From contig JAJFUV010000240.1 of NCBI GenBank assembly GCA_021372245.1, forward strand, positions 1 to 64,000: a DNA stretch of 64,000 nucleotides, written 5' to 3'. The notes under the pieces were generated by a model. The model ran no database searches. It saw nothing but the letters and a program-made list of their open reading frames with translations, and was not told where the DNA came from. Positions within the stretch are counted from its first letter, which is position 1. Each line of letters starts with the position of its first letter. This document shows positions 6,484-14,044 of the stretch, one piece after another. This DNA comes from Terriglobales bacterium (GTDB taxonomy: Bacteria; Acidobacteriota; Terriglobia; Bryobacterales; Bryobacteraceae). The translations under genes and the position numbers were made by a program.

Positions 6484-6962
6484 ATACCGAGGACTTCACC
6501 TCCAAGCAGCGCGAGCACATCGACAAGATGATCGCGGACACTTACCGCGATATCGAAAAGACCGCTGACGATTTCGTGCTCGTGGCGCTAAACATGGACG
6601 CGATAATCCCGCCGCCTGACGACGCTGAGACTAAACGCGCCTGCGAATTCTACGGCGGAACACAGTGGCCTGCCGACGTGAAGGAGTATCGTGGCGGACG
6701 ACCGACACTCACCAGGAACTTCATCCCGGGCATCGTGGCTCGCGCCGTCCAGGAGATCGAGAAGGAAACTAGGCACCGCCCCGAGGACCGTGATATCGAC
6801 CTCTTGATCGTTCAGGCCGTCCGGATGCTCACGGACCTCCAGCACGCCTACAACTACTTCCTGAGCGCGAAGGTGGAGCTTGAGCAGACGTGTATCCGCC
6901 CCGTGGTAATCGCGCCGGGAGATCCGGCAAACAGAACGCGAGGTGAATATGGACGAACCTGA
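6480..6962 (+). CDS. Protein with portal-like N-terminal segment
   Basis: 160 residues. A central stretch (FYGGTQWPADVKEYR, then GGRPTLTRN) matches the N-terminal region of the P22-type portal encoded in this same window (FYSGKQWPEG...AGRPCLTINRLN), with conserved Phe-Tyr, Gly, Gln-Trp-Pro, Gly-Arg-Pro and Leu-Thr. Far too short to be a portal (729 residues) and located among early-type genes. The C-terminal half is helical. It may be a domesticated portal fragment. Function unknown. Confidence 0.65.
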   Translation: MNTEDFTSKQREHIDKMIADTYRDIEKTADDFVLVALNMDAIIPPPDDAETKRACEFYGGTQWPADVKEYRGGRPTLTRNFIPGIVARAVQEIEKETRHRPEDRDIDLLIVQAVRMLTDLQHAYNYFLSAKVELEQTCIRPVVIAPGDPANRTRGEYGRT

Positions 6963-7308
6963 AGTGACCAAGCCCACTCCCGACAAGAAACCCCGCAAGC
7001 GCCGCAAGACCCGCGCCAAGCGGACCTACCGGAAGCGGGAGGCGAAAACACCCATGGACACGCTCCCAGGCACGTTTCCCGAGCGGATCCTGGCGGCATG
7101 TGGGGTGAAAACGGAGCCGCTTGAGCCAGTGCCGATGCCGATGGACGCGCCGCCGCCGGTGATGCCTGAACGCCCCCGCTTCGAGTACTGCCGCGAGAAC
7201 CTGTCCACCGGGGCCGATGAGATCCTGGCGCGGTTGGGCGAGCAGGGCTGGGAGATGTGCGGCGTGCTGGGGGATTGGGTGGGGGTGTTTCGGAGGAGGA
7301 AGGGCTGA
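6949..7308 (+). CDS. Basic protein with DUF4177-like C-terminus
   Basis: 119 residues; ATG 6949 preferred over GTG 6943 because GAGG lies just upstream at proper distance. Residues 11-33 are very Lys/Arg-rich (KKPRKRRKTRAKRTYRKRE), suggesting nucleic-acid contact. The end, LARLGEQGWEMCGVLGDWVG, has the 'L..LG.EGWE..GV' pattern of small DUF4177-like domains. Overlaps the preceding gene's end by 14 bases. Confidence 0.6.
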   Translation: MDEPEVTKPTPDKKPRKRRKTRAKRTYRKREAKTPMDTLPGTFPERILAACGVKTEPLEPVPMPMDAPPPVMPERPRFEYCRENLSTGADEILARLGEQGWEMCGVLGDWVGVFRRRKG

Positions 7309-7649
7309 TGGCTAACTTTTCTGGGCCGTGTATGTACTGTGGTGCCATTGGAAGTCTATATGATGGTCCCAGGTGCCACTTTCACTATGTCAAATCCGAA
7401 CTGCAAATATGCCAATCGCGCGGTTGGTGCCGAACTAATTGGATATCATTTCCGCACGGAGCCAAGCTAAACAGAACCACGGAGGTGGCGCTGAGTTGCG
7501 AGTGTGGACGCCAGATCATCGCCACGGTGGGGAGATCCGAGTCTGGGGAACAATGGCGCATCCCGCAGACGTGGCGCTCAGAGAATGACGTGTTGTCGTT
7601 CGACGAATTCCCTGTGCGGTTTCGGGATGAAGCGGGGGCACAATCCTGA
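7308..7649 (+). CDS. Cys-rich hypothetical protein
   Basis: 113 residues. ATG 7308 follows GGAGGAGGAAGGG. Contains C-x2-C (CMYC), CHFH and CEC clusters within the first 70 residues that could bind zinc. No family recognised. Start overlaps the preceding stop. Confidence 0.6.
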   Translation: MANFSGPCMYCGAIGSLYDGPRCHFHYVKSELQICQSRGWCRTNWISFPHGAKLNRTTEVALSCECGRQIIATVGRSESGEQWRIPQTWRSENDVLSFDEFPVRFRDEAGAQS

Positions 7650-7976
7650 ATGCGCCTCCTTAACCGCAAAGACTTCCTTAAACTCCCCGCGGGCACAGTC
7701 TACTGCTCCGGCGAACCCTATGCCTTCACCGGCCTCCACGTCAAAGGCGAAACACTCCCCTACAACGACTTCGTTTGCCTGGACCTCCAACGCATCGACG
7801 CTCACGATTCTGGCGAGGAGATTGACCGGCTCGAGGATATGCGATACACGGGCGTGAGTTTCCCGATGAACACGAACTACGGGCGGGACGGTGGATTTGA
7901 TGACAAGGAGGTGTTCTTGGTCTACGAGCGAGGGGATCTGGAGTTCATGGCGGGTGTGATGAAGGGAGGAGCCTGA
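7650..7976 (+). CDS. Conserved phage hypothetical protein
   Basis: 108 residues beginning MRLLNRKDFLKLPAGTVYC, an opening often seen in small phage proteins ('FL.LP.GT.Y...EP..F..L..K'). The remainder is acidic and mixed alpha/beta. Function unknown. The start abuts the preceding stop and the end overlaps the next gene's ATG. Confidence 0.6.
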   Translation: MRLLNRKDFLKLPAGTVYCSGEPYAFTGLHVKGETLPYNDFVCLDLQRIDAHDSGEEIDRLEDMRYTGVSFPMNTNYGRDGGFDDKEVFLVYERGDLEFMAGVMKGGA

Positions 7977-8329
7977 TGTTCGTCACCGCCGACCAACTGT
8001 TCGCGCACGCCGTTGGTGACTACGTGTTCCAGACAAACCAGATGGCACAAGGCAAGACGCGCACGAAGGTATGGGCTTGCGCTCACGCGATCTGGTACAT
8101 GATTCCATTCCTGGTGCTCTGTCAGCCGTCGATGGTTGCATGGATCGTGATGGTCGCATCCCACGCCGTCATCGACCACTGGAGCCTTGGTCGCAAACTG
8201 AAGCCCATGCCGCCAAAGCCAGCCGTGGGGCCGGACCCAGTGTCGGAGTCCCTACGCACTTGGTTACCCATCATCTGCGACAACATTCTGCATGTCTCCG
8301 TGAACGCTGCGGCGCTGAGGTGGTTATGA
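7976..8329 (+). CDS. DUF3307-like membrane protein
   Basis: 117 residues. QLFAHAVGDYVFQTNQMA near the N-terminus is the DUF3307 signature (LLAHLLGDY-FQ-N-MA), followed by hydrophobic helices around residues 42-65 and VIDHWSL. These are small inner-membrane proteins of unknown role found in phages and bacteria. Confidence 0.8.
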   Translation: MFVTADQLFAHAVGDYVFQTNQMAQGKTRTKVWACAHAIWYMIPFLVLCQPSMVAWIVMVASHAVIDHWSLGRKLKPMPPKPAVGPDPVSESLRTWLPIICDNILHVSVNAAALRWL

Positions 8330-8481
8330 GCGAGTTCAACGAGATTCGTAAGGTAGCGTGCGTGGTCCTAACGGCGCTGGCCTTTATCAACGGGTCCGCT
8401 GGTTGCGTATTCAGCAACCATACAGTCCTAGCCTACGCCGCCATCTTCGCCCTGCTGGCGATCGCGTGGAGGCCGAGGTGA
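8326..8481 (+). CDS. Small membrane protein
   Basis: 51 residues with two hydrophobic stretches (VACVVLTALAFINGSAGCVF and LAYAAIFALLAIAW) and a basic end. Overlaps the preceding stop (ATGA) and the next GTG start. Could be holin-like in shape, but its place among early genes gives no support for that. Confidence 0.5.
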   Translation: MSEFNEIRKVACVVLTALAFINGSAGCVFSNHTVLAYAAIFALLAIAWRPR

Positions 8482-9257
8482 AGGACGCTCTTGGCGCACG
8501 GATGAAAGAAAACTACGAGGCGCGCTTCCAGCCGCAATTACCACGGCGCACGTATACTGTCATCCGTATAGACGGAAAAGCGTTCCACTCGTATACGCGC
8601 CCTCTCAACAAGCCGTTTGACGATTGCCTACAAGCAGCGATGGATGCCGCCGCGATGACGCTCTGCGGCGAGATGATGGGCTGCGCACTCGCCTACGGGC
8701 AGTCGGACGAATATTCGTTCCTGCTGACCGACTTCGCCACAGACCAAACGCAGGCGTGGTTCGACGGTAAGGTGCAGAAAATTGTCTCCATTTCGGCCAG
8801 CATCTTCACGGCGGCGTTTCTCGCGGCGCGGTTCGAGCAAGGCGACAAGCGGCCGGCACACTTCGACTCCCGCGCATTCTGCATTCCTGATCGCGTCGAG
8901 GTGGATAACTACTTCATCTGGCGGCAGCAGGATGCGGCGCGCAACAGCCTTAACATGCTGGCATCAGAGTACTACTCACATCGGGAACTACACGGCAAGT
9001 CGTGCATAGAGCGCCACGAGTTACTGCACGCCAAGGGCGTCAACTGGAACGACCTCGCGCCGAACTGGAAGCGGGGTCGGGTGATTTCCAAGGCCACACG
9101 CCAGAAGGAAGTCACGTTTACGCACAAGAAAACCAAGCAGGAAGAGACGGTGACGGTGGATGAATCGTACTGGCGCGCGGACTACGAGATCCCGGTGTTC
9201 ACGAAGGAGCATGGGTACCTAGACGCGCTGATTCCATCGCTGAAAGGAGCCCTATGA
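8478..9257 (+). CDS. Thg1-like tRNA guanylyltransferase
   Basis: 259 residues from a GTG start at 8478, overlapping the preceding stop (GTGA); a later ATG at 8502 would cut the conserved N-terminus. Signatures: RRTYTVIRIDGKAFH (23-37, first metal ligand Asp32), PFDDCL, and YGQSDEYSFLL (73-83, Asp78/Glu79), the reverse-direction palm of Thg1/TLP enzymes. Thg1 adds G to the 5' end of tRNA-His; bacterial and phage Thg1-like proteins more often repair 5' ends of truncated tRNAs by templated 3'-5' addition. With RtcB and the tRNA cluster this suggests an RNA-repair set. No tRNA-His was found in the window. Confidence 0.93.
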   Translation: MKDALGARMKENYEARFQPQLPRRTYTVIRIDGKAFHSYTRPLNKPFDDCLQAAMDAAAMTLCGEMMGCALAYGQSDEYSFLLTDFATDQTQAWFDGKVQKIVSISASIFTAAFLAARFEQGDKRPAHFDSRAFCIPDRVEVDNYFIWRQQDAARNSLNMLASEYYSHRELHGKSCIERHELLHAKGVNWNDLAPNWKRGRVISKATRQKEVTFTHKKTKQEETVTVDESYWRADYEIPVFTKEHGYLDALIPSLKGAL

Positions 9258-9820
9258 CCGACGAAACCATGAAAGACCTGGCGAGCGCAACCAAACTCGC
9301 CAGCGAGACGATGAGCCGCGTGCATGATCTGCTGTGCAGGGGGATCGCGGAGGGGGAGAAGCCCGAGCGGCCGGAGAAGGCACCGGAGGGGTACGAACTG
9401 ACCGGAGAGTTTCGCATTCCCAACCGTGGCGAGTTTTTTGTGGCCGGAGCAACACCGAAAGCGTTAAGCCACCCCATCGCGCTTTGCCAGGACGGAACCT
9501 TGCAGGAATCCCGCTGGATTCTCCGCAAGACCCCCACTGTCCGCGACGTATACGGCAAGGATCTGGCGGAGTTGACGCCGCCGGACAACCGCGAATTCAC
9601 GGGCGAGTTTCGGATTCTGCGCGTCGGAGACGAGTTTCTGATGACGAATCTGGGCAGCGGCACTGCCAGTAACAATGACAACGGGAAAGGCCCCCGCCTG
9701 ATCCTGCGCCGCAAGCCGAAGCCGCGGCGCTACATCTTCGAGGCGGTGGACCCATGGAACTCTAGCCACGATACGATCTTCCAGGGCGAATACCTCCGCC
9801 TCGTGGAGAGGCCGGAGTAG
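9254..9820 (+). CDS. Hypothetical protein with internal repeat
   Basis: 188 residues starting in an ATGA overlap. Two repeats are visible: LTGEFRIPNRGEFFV (about 50-64) and FTGEFRILRVGDEFLM (about 115-130), each followed by a strand ending in ILR. Looks like a duplicated small beta domain. No family recognised. Confidence 0.65.
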   Translation: MTDETMKDLASATKLASETMSRVHDLLCRGIAEGEKPERPEKAPEGYELTGEFRIPNRGEFFVAGATPKALSHPIALCQDGTLQESRWILRKTPTVRDVYGKDLAELTPPDNREFTGEFRILRVGDEFLMTNLGSGTASNNDNGKGPRLILRRKPKPRRYIFEAVDPWNSSHDTIFQGEYLRLVERPE

Positions 9821-9826
9821 GGCTCT

Positions 9827-10054
9827 ATGGCCCTCTGCCGGACATGTAAGCAGCCATTCGTCAATGAGGAGCGCTTTCTGACCGTCCAAGGCGAGCGGAC
9901 TGTGCGCCACTCCATCTGCATCGAGTGCCGCCAAAACATGGGATCGCAGGCTGAGGTGGAGATGGATTGCGTGGACTACATGCGCTCCGGAGGTAAAGCC
10001 AAGAGTTTTTGGCGACGGCTGCGTGATGGTTCCGATCTACTCGGCAATCCGTAA
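9827..10054 (+). CDS. Small zinc-ribbon protein
   Basis: 75 residues with CRTCKQPF at 4-11 and CIECRQN at about 32-38: two C-x2-C knuckles, enough for one zinc site. Last gene before the promoter at 10041-10070. Function unknown. Confidence 0.6.
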   Translation: MALCRTCKQPFVNEERFLTVQGERTVRHSICIECRQNMGSQAEVEMDCVDYMRSGGKAKSFWRRLRDGSDLLGNP

Positions 10055-10070
10055 CTTTTCCTCTTGTATT
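10041..10070 (+). promoter_or_regulatory. Promoter with CCGTAAC motif before the HTH gene
   Basis: TCGGCA (10041-10046) and TGTATT (10065-10070) frame CCGTAACTTTTC (motif 10049-10055). The region before the ATG also has ACGGATACGTTAC, a likely second half-site. The -35 overlaps the end of the preceding gene. Confidence 0.55.
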
Positions 10071-10102
10071 TCGGACACGGATACGTTACACTCGACTCAG
10101 AT

Positions 10103-10261
10103 ATGGCGAAACGAGAAAAACTCACCCGTGAAGAAAAGGAACGCCGGCGTCTGGCCGCGACCCGACGCTTAAAGGAAGGTTTCACTCAGGCCCAGGTCGC
10201 CCGCGAATTCGGGGTCAGCCGGATGACGACGTGCCGGTGGGCAAGGATGGCTCAGAGGTAA
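10103..10261 (+). CDS. Small HTH DNA-binding protein
   Basis: 52 residues from ATG 10103. A basic N-terminus (KREKLTREEKERRRLAATR) leads into a helix-turn-helix, FTQAQVAREFGVSRMTTCRW (28-47), of the Hin/homeodomain-like kind. It is preceded by its own CCGTAAC-bearing promoter, so it is one candidate for the factor acting at these sites. The stop codon lies at the start of the structured RNA region. Confidence 0.75.
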   Translation: MAKREKLTREEKERRRLAATRRLKEGFTQAQVAREFGVSRMTTCRWARMAQR

Positions 10262-10437
10262 CCCCGGTGCCGCAGCGGGAATCTGCGGCGCTCGAAGCGG
10301 CTACTTGGAGGAAAAAGAGTAGCGCCCTTCGCCCGGGGTTGCGCTCCCGGCCTCGTGGCGATGGCTGGAGCGGCGCGCATAATAGCGCGGGGGTGATAGT
10401 GCCGATCGCCCTACAATTAGCCGTTCCAGCCATCACC
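10260..10437 (+). ncRNA. Candidate structured RNA
   Basis: No convincing gene here. By hand folding the transcript forms: an outer helix AACCCCGG (10260-10267)/CCGGGGTT (10333-10340) enclosing CCGCAG/CTGCGG and GCTACT/AGTAGC hairpins; then a long hairpin of 10357-10374 with 10420-10437, 18 pairs with one C-A mismatch and one G-U, whose loop holds a smaller GCGC/GCGC hairpin. A 92-codon reading frame crosses the region but lacks a good start and gives low-complexity protein. It is probably a leader or regulatory RNA. Confidence 0.55.
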
Positions 10438-10509
10438 AGGAGTCAAAAGGAGGTGATGCGATACATGACGGATTTCATGAACAACACGAATGTATTGATT
10501 GCGAACTAG
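10431..10509 (+). promoter_or_regulatory. Strong Shine-Dalgarno, possible RNA switch and leader peptide
   Basis: AAAGGAGGTGAT (about 10446-10457) is almost a perfect complement of the 16S rRNA 3' end. CATCACC (10431-10437), the 3' strand of the long upstream hairpin, can alternatively pair with GGTGATG (10452-10458), hiding the site. Two in-frame ATGs (10456, 10465) would encode 17 or 14 residues ending at 10509 (MTDFMNNTNVLIAN for the shorter). This is a plausible leader peptide; whether it is translated is not known. Confidence 0.45.
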
Positions 10510-10645
10510 GGCAACCACGAGGGCGCCGATCTGAAATGAACGCCGGGGCTACCGCTCCCGGCCTCCATGGGGCACCCGGAACCGAATCAATACCTCGCAC
10601 CTACGCCCTCACCCGCGCAATGGGCGAGGCGGGTCCGGGCGCGCC

Positions 10646-11119
10646 ATGGAGTTTTCACGAGATACCACAACGATGAGTAACGGTCGGGCTACAGGACAAA
10701 AACCGCAAGCCAGGTTTGCCTCCCCGCAAGGCAGTTGGACGGGGGCACCAGCGGGATATCACGCTGGCCGGGGCGTTTCAGGCGCACGGAGATCACGCTT
10801 AAGACTGCCGGCAAACGGTGGGTCACTGTACATCGGAGTAAATGGCCGCGAACACAGAGCGCAGTACGGACCTAAGCAGGGGAGCGAACGCCGGAATGTA
10901 ACGGACCTGAACATGGGTTCGCTCCCCCGGTCTGCCGCGAACATCGTTGCAAAGTTTTCCTCGCCCGCACCGCCTGTCACGCGGTGGCTGCTGGCCTGGC
11001 GGTACGCGCTGTCCACTTGCGCGCGGGCGGGGATCGCGGAGTTGCTGGCGTCGGCGTGGATGGACACGCAGGCATGGGTGGAGGCATCAACCGGATCACG
11101 GATGAAGGTGAGCCATTGA
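10646..11119 (+). CDS. Doubtful ORF
   Basis: 157 codons, composition rich in Gly, Ala, Arg and Ser as in out-of-frame reading of GC-rich DNA, and no ribosome site of note. Only the C-terminal part (TRWLLAWRYALSTCARAG) looks protein-like. The stretch 10510-11210 as a whole has no clearly better frame. It may be untranslated RNA or decayed coding sequence. Confidence 0.25.
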   Translation: MEFSRDTTTMSNGRATGQKPQARFASPQGSWTGAPAGYHAGRGVSGARRSRLRLPANGGSLYIGVNGREHRAQYGPKQGSERRNVTDLNMGSLPRSAANIVAKFSSPAPPVTRWLLAWRYALSTCARAGIAELLASAWMDTQAWVEASTGSRMKVSH

Positions 11120-11229
11120 AACCCAATCGACGGTGGCCGTGCATAGCCGATGTCGAGTTCGGCACGCCAGCGACAGTTACAGACGGGTGGGCTGAAGGAT
11201 TGGAGGAGAGATGGCGCGGAAACGAGTAA
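11074..11229 (+). CDS. Possible small protein
   Basis: 51 codons from ATG 11074; the part after residue 14 (LKPNRRWPCIADVEFGTPAT) reads like genuine protein, and the end overlaps the next ATG at 11211. A shorter version could start at TTG 11116. No good ribosome site is seen, so the start is uncertain. Confidence 0.35.
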   Translation: MGGGINRITDEGEPLKPNRRWPCIADVEFGTPATVTDGWAEGLEERWRGNE

Positions 11230-11456
11230 AGCAAACCATAACAGTGGTACCGGGAAAGCCGCACGAGATCGGCGTTCGGCTCGCGTTCAAATTCAACGAG
11301 CTTGAAATCGGAGCCGAACGAACCAACAGGATATACACCGGAATTGCGCTCATCGTTGGCGGTCTTTTTGAGGGCGACGAAATCACTGCCTTCATGGCGA
11401 AGATGGACAAAGCCAAAAAGGTAGCCGCGCAGACAGGTAAGAGGGCCACTGCGTGA
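11211..11456 (+). CDS. Hypothetical protein
   Basis: 81 residues, basic N-terminus then alternating strand/helix pattern (ITVVPGKPHEIGVRLAFKF). GGAGGAGAG just upstream. Stop overlaps the next GTG start. No family recognised. Confidence 0.65.
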   Translation: MARKRVKQTITVVPGKPHEIGVRLAFKFNELEIGAERTNRIYTGIALIVGGLFEGDEITAFMAKMDKAKKVAAQTGKRATA

Positions 11457-11668
11457 CCCGCATCCTTGACGCCCTTTTCGGCTGCTCGCACAGCCACACA
11501 ACACGCCCAATGGCTCCCCGCGGCTGGCACGGTCACGGCGAGACGGTAACGTGCCTCGATTGCGGCCAGCGGTTCCGCTACGACTGGAGCCGGATGCGGC
11601 GAGGCGAAGCGGTGACGGCGAGCGAGTCGCCCGAGCGCCGGGCGGAAGCGGTGGAGGTGAGGGCATGA
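11453..11668 (+). CDS. Small zinc-ribbon protein (common phage type)
   Basis: 71 residues from a GTG start overlapping the preceding stop. CSHSHTT near residue 11 and TVTCLDCGQRFRYDWSRMRR match a widespread phage family that pairs a Cys-His knuckle with CLDCG and a Tyr-Asp-Trp segment. Function unknown. Confidence 0.75.
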   Translation: MTRILDALFGCSHSHTTRPMAPRGWHGHGETVTCLDCGQRFRYDWSRMRRGEAVTASESPERRAEAVEVRA

Positions 11669-12000
11669 GCGCAACGATCAGTAGTTTTGACGGGATTCGT
11701 GTCGAGTATGGGAGTACGAACGGTACTTCCAGAATGGGACGCCAATACCGAGACGACCACTTCTTTGACGTAGCGCGGATTGCAAAATACCCCGGCTACG
11801 CGGTAGAGATCACGAACATTGAGTCGTTTGGGTACTGCGCGGTGGTGAGGTTCCCCGCTGAAACATTCAACCAACACCGCGTCGTCTTCTTCCCGTCGAA
11901 TAAATGGTTTGACGAATGGCTCGCAGGGCTGAACCCAAAGCCAGAGGTGCTGTGTCAGTTCGGGCGGGTGGAAGCGGCGGAGGCGGGAGGGACGGCATGA
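11665..12000 (+). CDS. Hypothetical protein
   Basis: 111 residues from ATG 11665, in an overlap with the preceding stop. Beta-rich appearance (AVEITNIESFGYCAVVRF). C-terminal tail is Ala/Glu/Gly-rich. The start of the next gene overlaps its stop (ATGA). Confidence 0.6.
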   Translation: MSATISSFDGIRVEYGSTNGTSRMGRQYRDDHFFDVARIAKYPGYAVEITNIESFGYCAVVRFPAETFNQHRVVFFPSNKWFDEWLAGLNPKPEVLCQFGRVEAAEAGGTA

Positions 12001-12785
12001 GCGCGCTGAAGTACGTCGAGGACAACTGGGTTTCCATCTGGCGGCGCATCAACGCGGGCGGACTCGTGCAGCATCAGATCGAACTGGCTGCCGTGATGGA
12101 CGAATACTGCGCTGCCCTCCAGCGGTCCCTCGATCTGGCGCAAGCCGGGATGCACGCCGCCCAGGCCGACGCCGAGCGGGAGAAGGGCGTGGCCGATGGG
12201 CTGCGGCAGCGGGTGGCCGAACTGGAGAGCCAACTAAAGATCGCGCGGATACCAACGCGTAGGCACTCGGATGAGGCGTGGGGGTGGAAGGTGGCTGAAC
12301 TGGAGAGCCAACTGGCTGAGTTTGACCAGGGCGCGGGTGGTGTGCTGGCAACGCTGGCAAGTAGGGATGGGCGGGTGGCGGAACTGGAGGCCGAGAACGC
12401 GGGGCTGAGGGCTACATTGAAGCGAAACCGACAGGGAATGCAGAACATCCTGGAGTTTCGCAAGATAGCCGCTAATGACAGATACGGGGCTTTAACCCGC
12501 GAGGAAGTCGAGGGCGTAATTGCTGAGATAGATGCCGCCCTCTCCGCCGCCCCCGCCGAGCACCGGCAGGGCCAGGATCAGGTCGAGATACCGCTATGCC
12601 CGCCGCACGAGGGCCTGTTGCGTGCCAACAAACTAGACCCGTTCGGTAACTGTGTAGTTTGCATCCGCAATGAGCGGGACGAGTTGCGGCAGGAAGTGGC
12701 TCGCCTAAAGAGGCGGATCGCTATTATGGACGCCTCAGACTTTGCACGTCGCGAGACCTCTAAACTAAGCCCGGAGTATTTGTGA
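11997..12785 (+). CDS. Coiled-coil protein with C-terminal CxxC
   Basis: 262 residues. The central part is coiled coil with VAELESQL repeated twice, and VAELEAEN once more. Near the end CVVCIRNERDELRQEVARLK combines a C-x2-C pair with another heptad stretch. The layout recalls Ead/Ea22-like early phage proteins, but that is not certain. Confidence 0.65.
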   Translation: MSALKYVEDNWVSIWRRINAGGLVQHQIELAAVMDEYCAALQRSLDLAQAGMHAAQADAEREKGVADGLRQRVAELESQLKIARIPTRRHSDEAWGWKVAELESQLAEFDQGAGGVLATLASRDGRVAELEAENAGLRATLKRNRQGMQNILEFRKIAANDRYGALTREEVEGVIAEIDAALSAAPAEHRQGQDQVEIPLCPPHEGLLRANKLDPFGNCVVCIRNERDELRQEVARLKRRIAIMDASDFARRETSKLSPEYL

Positions 12786-13210
12786 TGAGTGACGCTCTTG
12801 CGTTTCTTCGTCGTTTATCCACCAACGGCGGAACCATCGTGTCCAGTGCCGCATGTTCTGACCTCGAAATTGCAATAGCTCGGGCCTGCGGACGATTTTG
12901 GGTAGACCCGGAAACGGCGTGCGGGTATCTGCTAAGGCCAAAGGTGGATGCCGAGCCCCCGGCGCGGATCGAGGCTAGGGCTGAGCGCCGAGGAATGGAG
13001 CGGGCGGCAGAGCTACTGGAAGCCCGTGCTGAGGAGATCGAAGACGAGCCGGGAGAGTTCTATCGCGGGGTGCGGAATAACCTGCGCGCGATGGCTGCCG
13101 CCATCCGCGCCGAGGCCGCCAAGCTCCCATCCTGCGACTCCGAGCAGCCCAAGCCCACCACTGATGAAGCCCTACGCGATGCGGAGTCTCAAGGAAGATC
13201 GAAATGCTGA
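12785..13210 (+). CDS. Hypothetical protein with EFYRG motif
   Basis: 141 residues from ATG 12785 (an in-frame GTG lies 3 bases earlier). DEPGEFYRGVRNNLRAM in the second half matches the protein at 1872-2156. The N-terminal half (ALAFLRRLSTNGGTIVSSAA) is unrelated to that protein. Overlaps the next gene by 7 bases. Confidence 0.65.
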   Translation: MSDALAFLRRLSTNGGTIVSSAACSDLEIAIARACGRFWVDPETACGYLLRPKVDAEPPARIEARAERRGMERAAELLEARAEEIEDEPGEFYRGVRNNLRAMAAAIRAEAAKLPSCDSEQPKPTTDEALRDAESQGRSKC

Positions 13211-13515
13211 TTGATATTACCGACGACCGCGAACGCGCCGCCGTGCTCGTTGAGATGCACAAGCGATGGGAACCGACGATGCAGGTGAGCCTGTGGGGGC
13301 GCGCGAAAGCCACCCGCCTGGGCACAAAGGCGTGCCGGGACCGGGAAATGCGCGGCGCGGCAAAGTACCCCGGCGATTGCGACAACTGTGCGTACTTCAT
13401 GGGAGCAAAGACCGAGGGGTGCAAGTATTGGGGCGATATTGCCCCGGCTTGCTGCGCGTTGGACCTGGAGTACCGCGAGGCCGAGGCCGCCAAGCTCGGG
13501 AAGGAGCCCAAGTGA
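13204..13515 (+). CDS. Cys-rich small protein
   Basis: 103 residues. CDNCAYF followed by CKYW and CC in the middle could form one metal site. Charged helical ends. Stop overlaps the next GTG start. Confidence 0.6.
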   Translation: MLIDITDDRERAAVLVEMHKRWEPTMQVSLWGRAKATRLGTKACRDREMRGAAKYPGDCDNCAYFMGAKTEGCKYWGDIAPACCALDLEYREAEAAKLGKEPK

Positions 13516-13859
13516 CGGACGCCGAAGTGATTTGCGAGTTCATGGAGCCGAGGCCCACAAAGCGCCCGAACGAGTACGCGCTAGGCCAATGCCACCGTGA
13601 CTGGTGGGCCGGAACGATAACGGAGCGTTGGGCACCAGTCTTTGAAGTGTGCGACCCGATTGAGTATCTCGGTCGCTTGCACGAGGTCGAGGCGCAGTTG
13701 ACGGAGGAGCAGTGGCTTGATTACAAGTGCGCCTTGCTGGAGGGCGTCCCCCATAGCACGTGGCACATGGCGTCCTTCAAGGCGTCCGTTCACGCCTTAG
13801 CCGATCAGAAGATCCGCGCGCTGGCCGAACTCATCAGGGCCGGGAAGGAGCAGGGATGA
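13512..13859 (+). CDS. Conserved phage hypothetical protein
   Basis: 115 residues from GTG 13512, overlapping the preceding stop. The order Asp-Trp-Trp, P-V-F-E-V-C-D, EVEAQLTEEQWLDYK and ADQKIRALAELIRA resembles a family of small phage proteins that end in a 'QKI.ALA.V.R' helix. Function unknown. Confidence 0.65.
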   Translation: MTDAEVICEFMEPRPTKRPNEYALGQCHRDWWAGTITERWAPVFEVCDPIEYLGRLHEVEAQLTEEQWLDYKCALLEGVPHSTWHMASFKASVHALADQKIRALAELIRAGKEQG

Positions 13860-14044
13860 AACGCAATCGAGTCGTGTGGATGCGCGTGAATCGGAATGGC
13901 AACCCGGTTCTTGATTCTGGGCGCTTGCCAATCTACTGGCTGCGAAAAGTGGCCAGGCTGGACGCGCAGAAGGGTGAGTGTGTGGTTCCGGTATCCATCG
14001 GCCTAGATCGAGTCAAGGCCGGGAAGGAGCACGAGAATGGCTAA
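13856..14044 (+). CDS. Small basic hypothetical protein
   Basis: 62 residues beginning MKRNRVVWMRVNRNGNP, ATG overlapping the preceding stop. Rich in Arg, Lys and Val. No family recognised. Confidence 0.5.
   Translation: MKRNRVVWMRVNRNGNPVLDSGRLPIYWLRKVARLDAQKGECVVPVSIGLDRVKAGKEHENG

Noticed and set aside
10231..10509. 92-codon frame across the structured RNA
   Set aside because: Begins inside the HTH gene at a GTG without a ribosome site; composition is unlike the neighbours, and the inverted repeats explain the sequence better.
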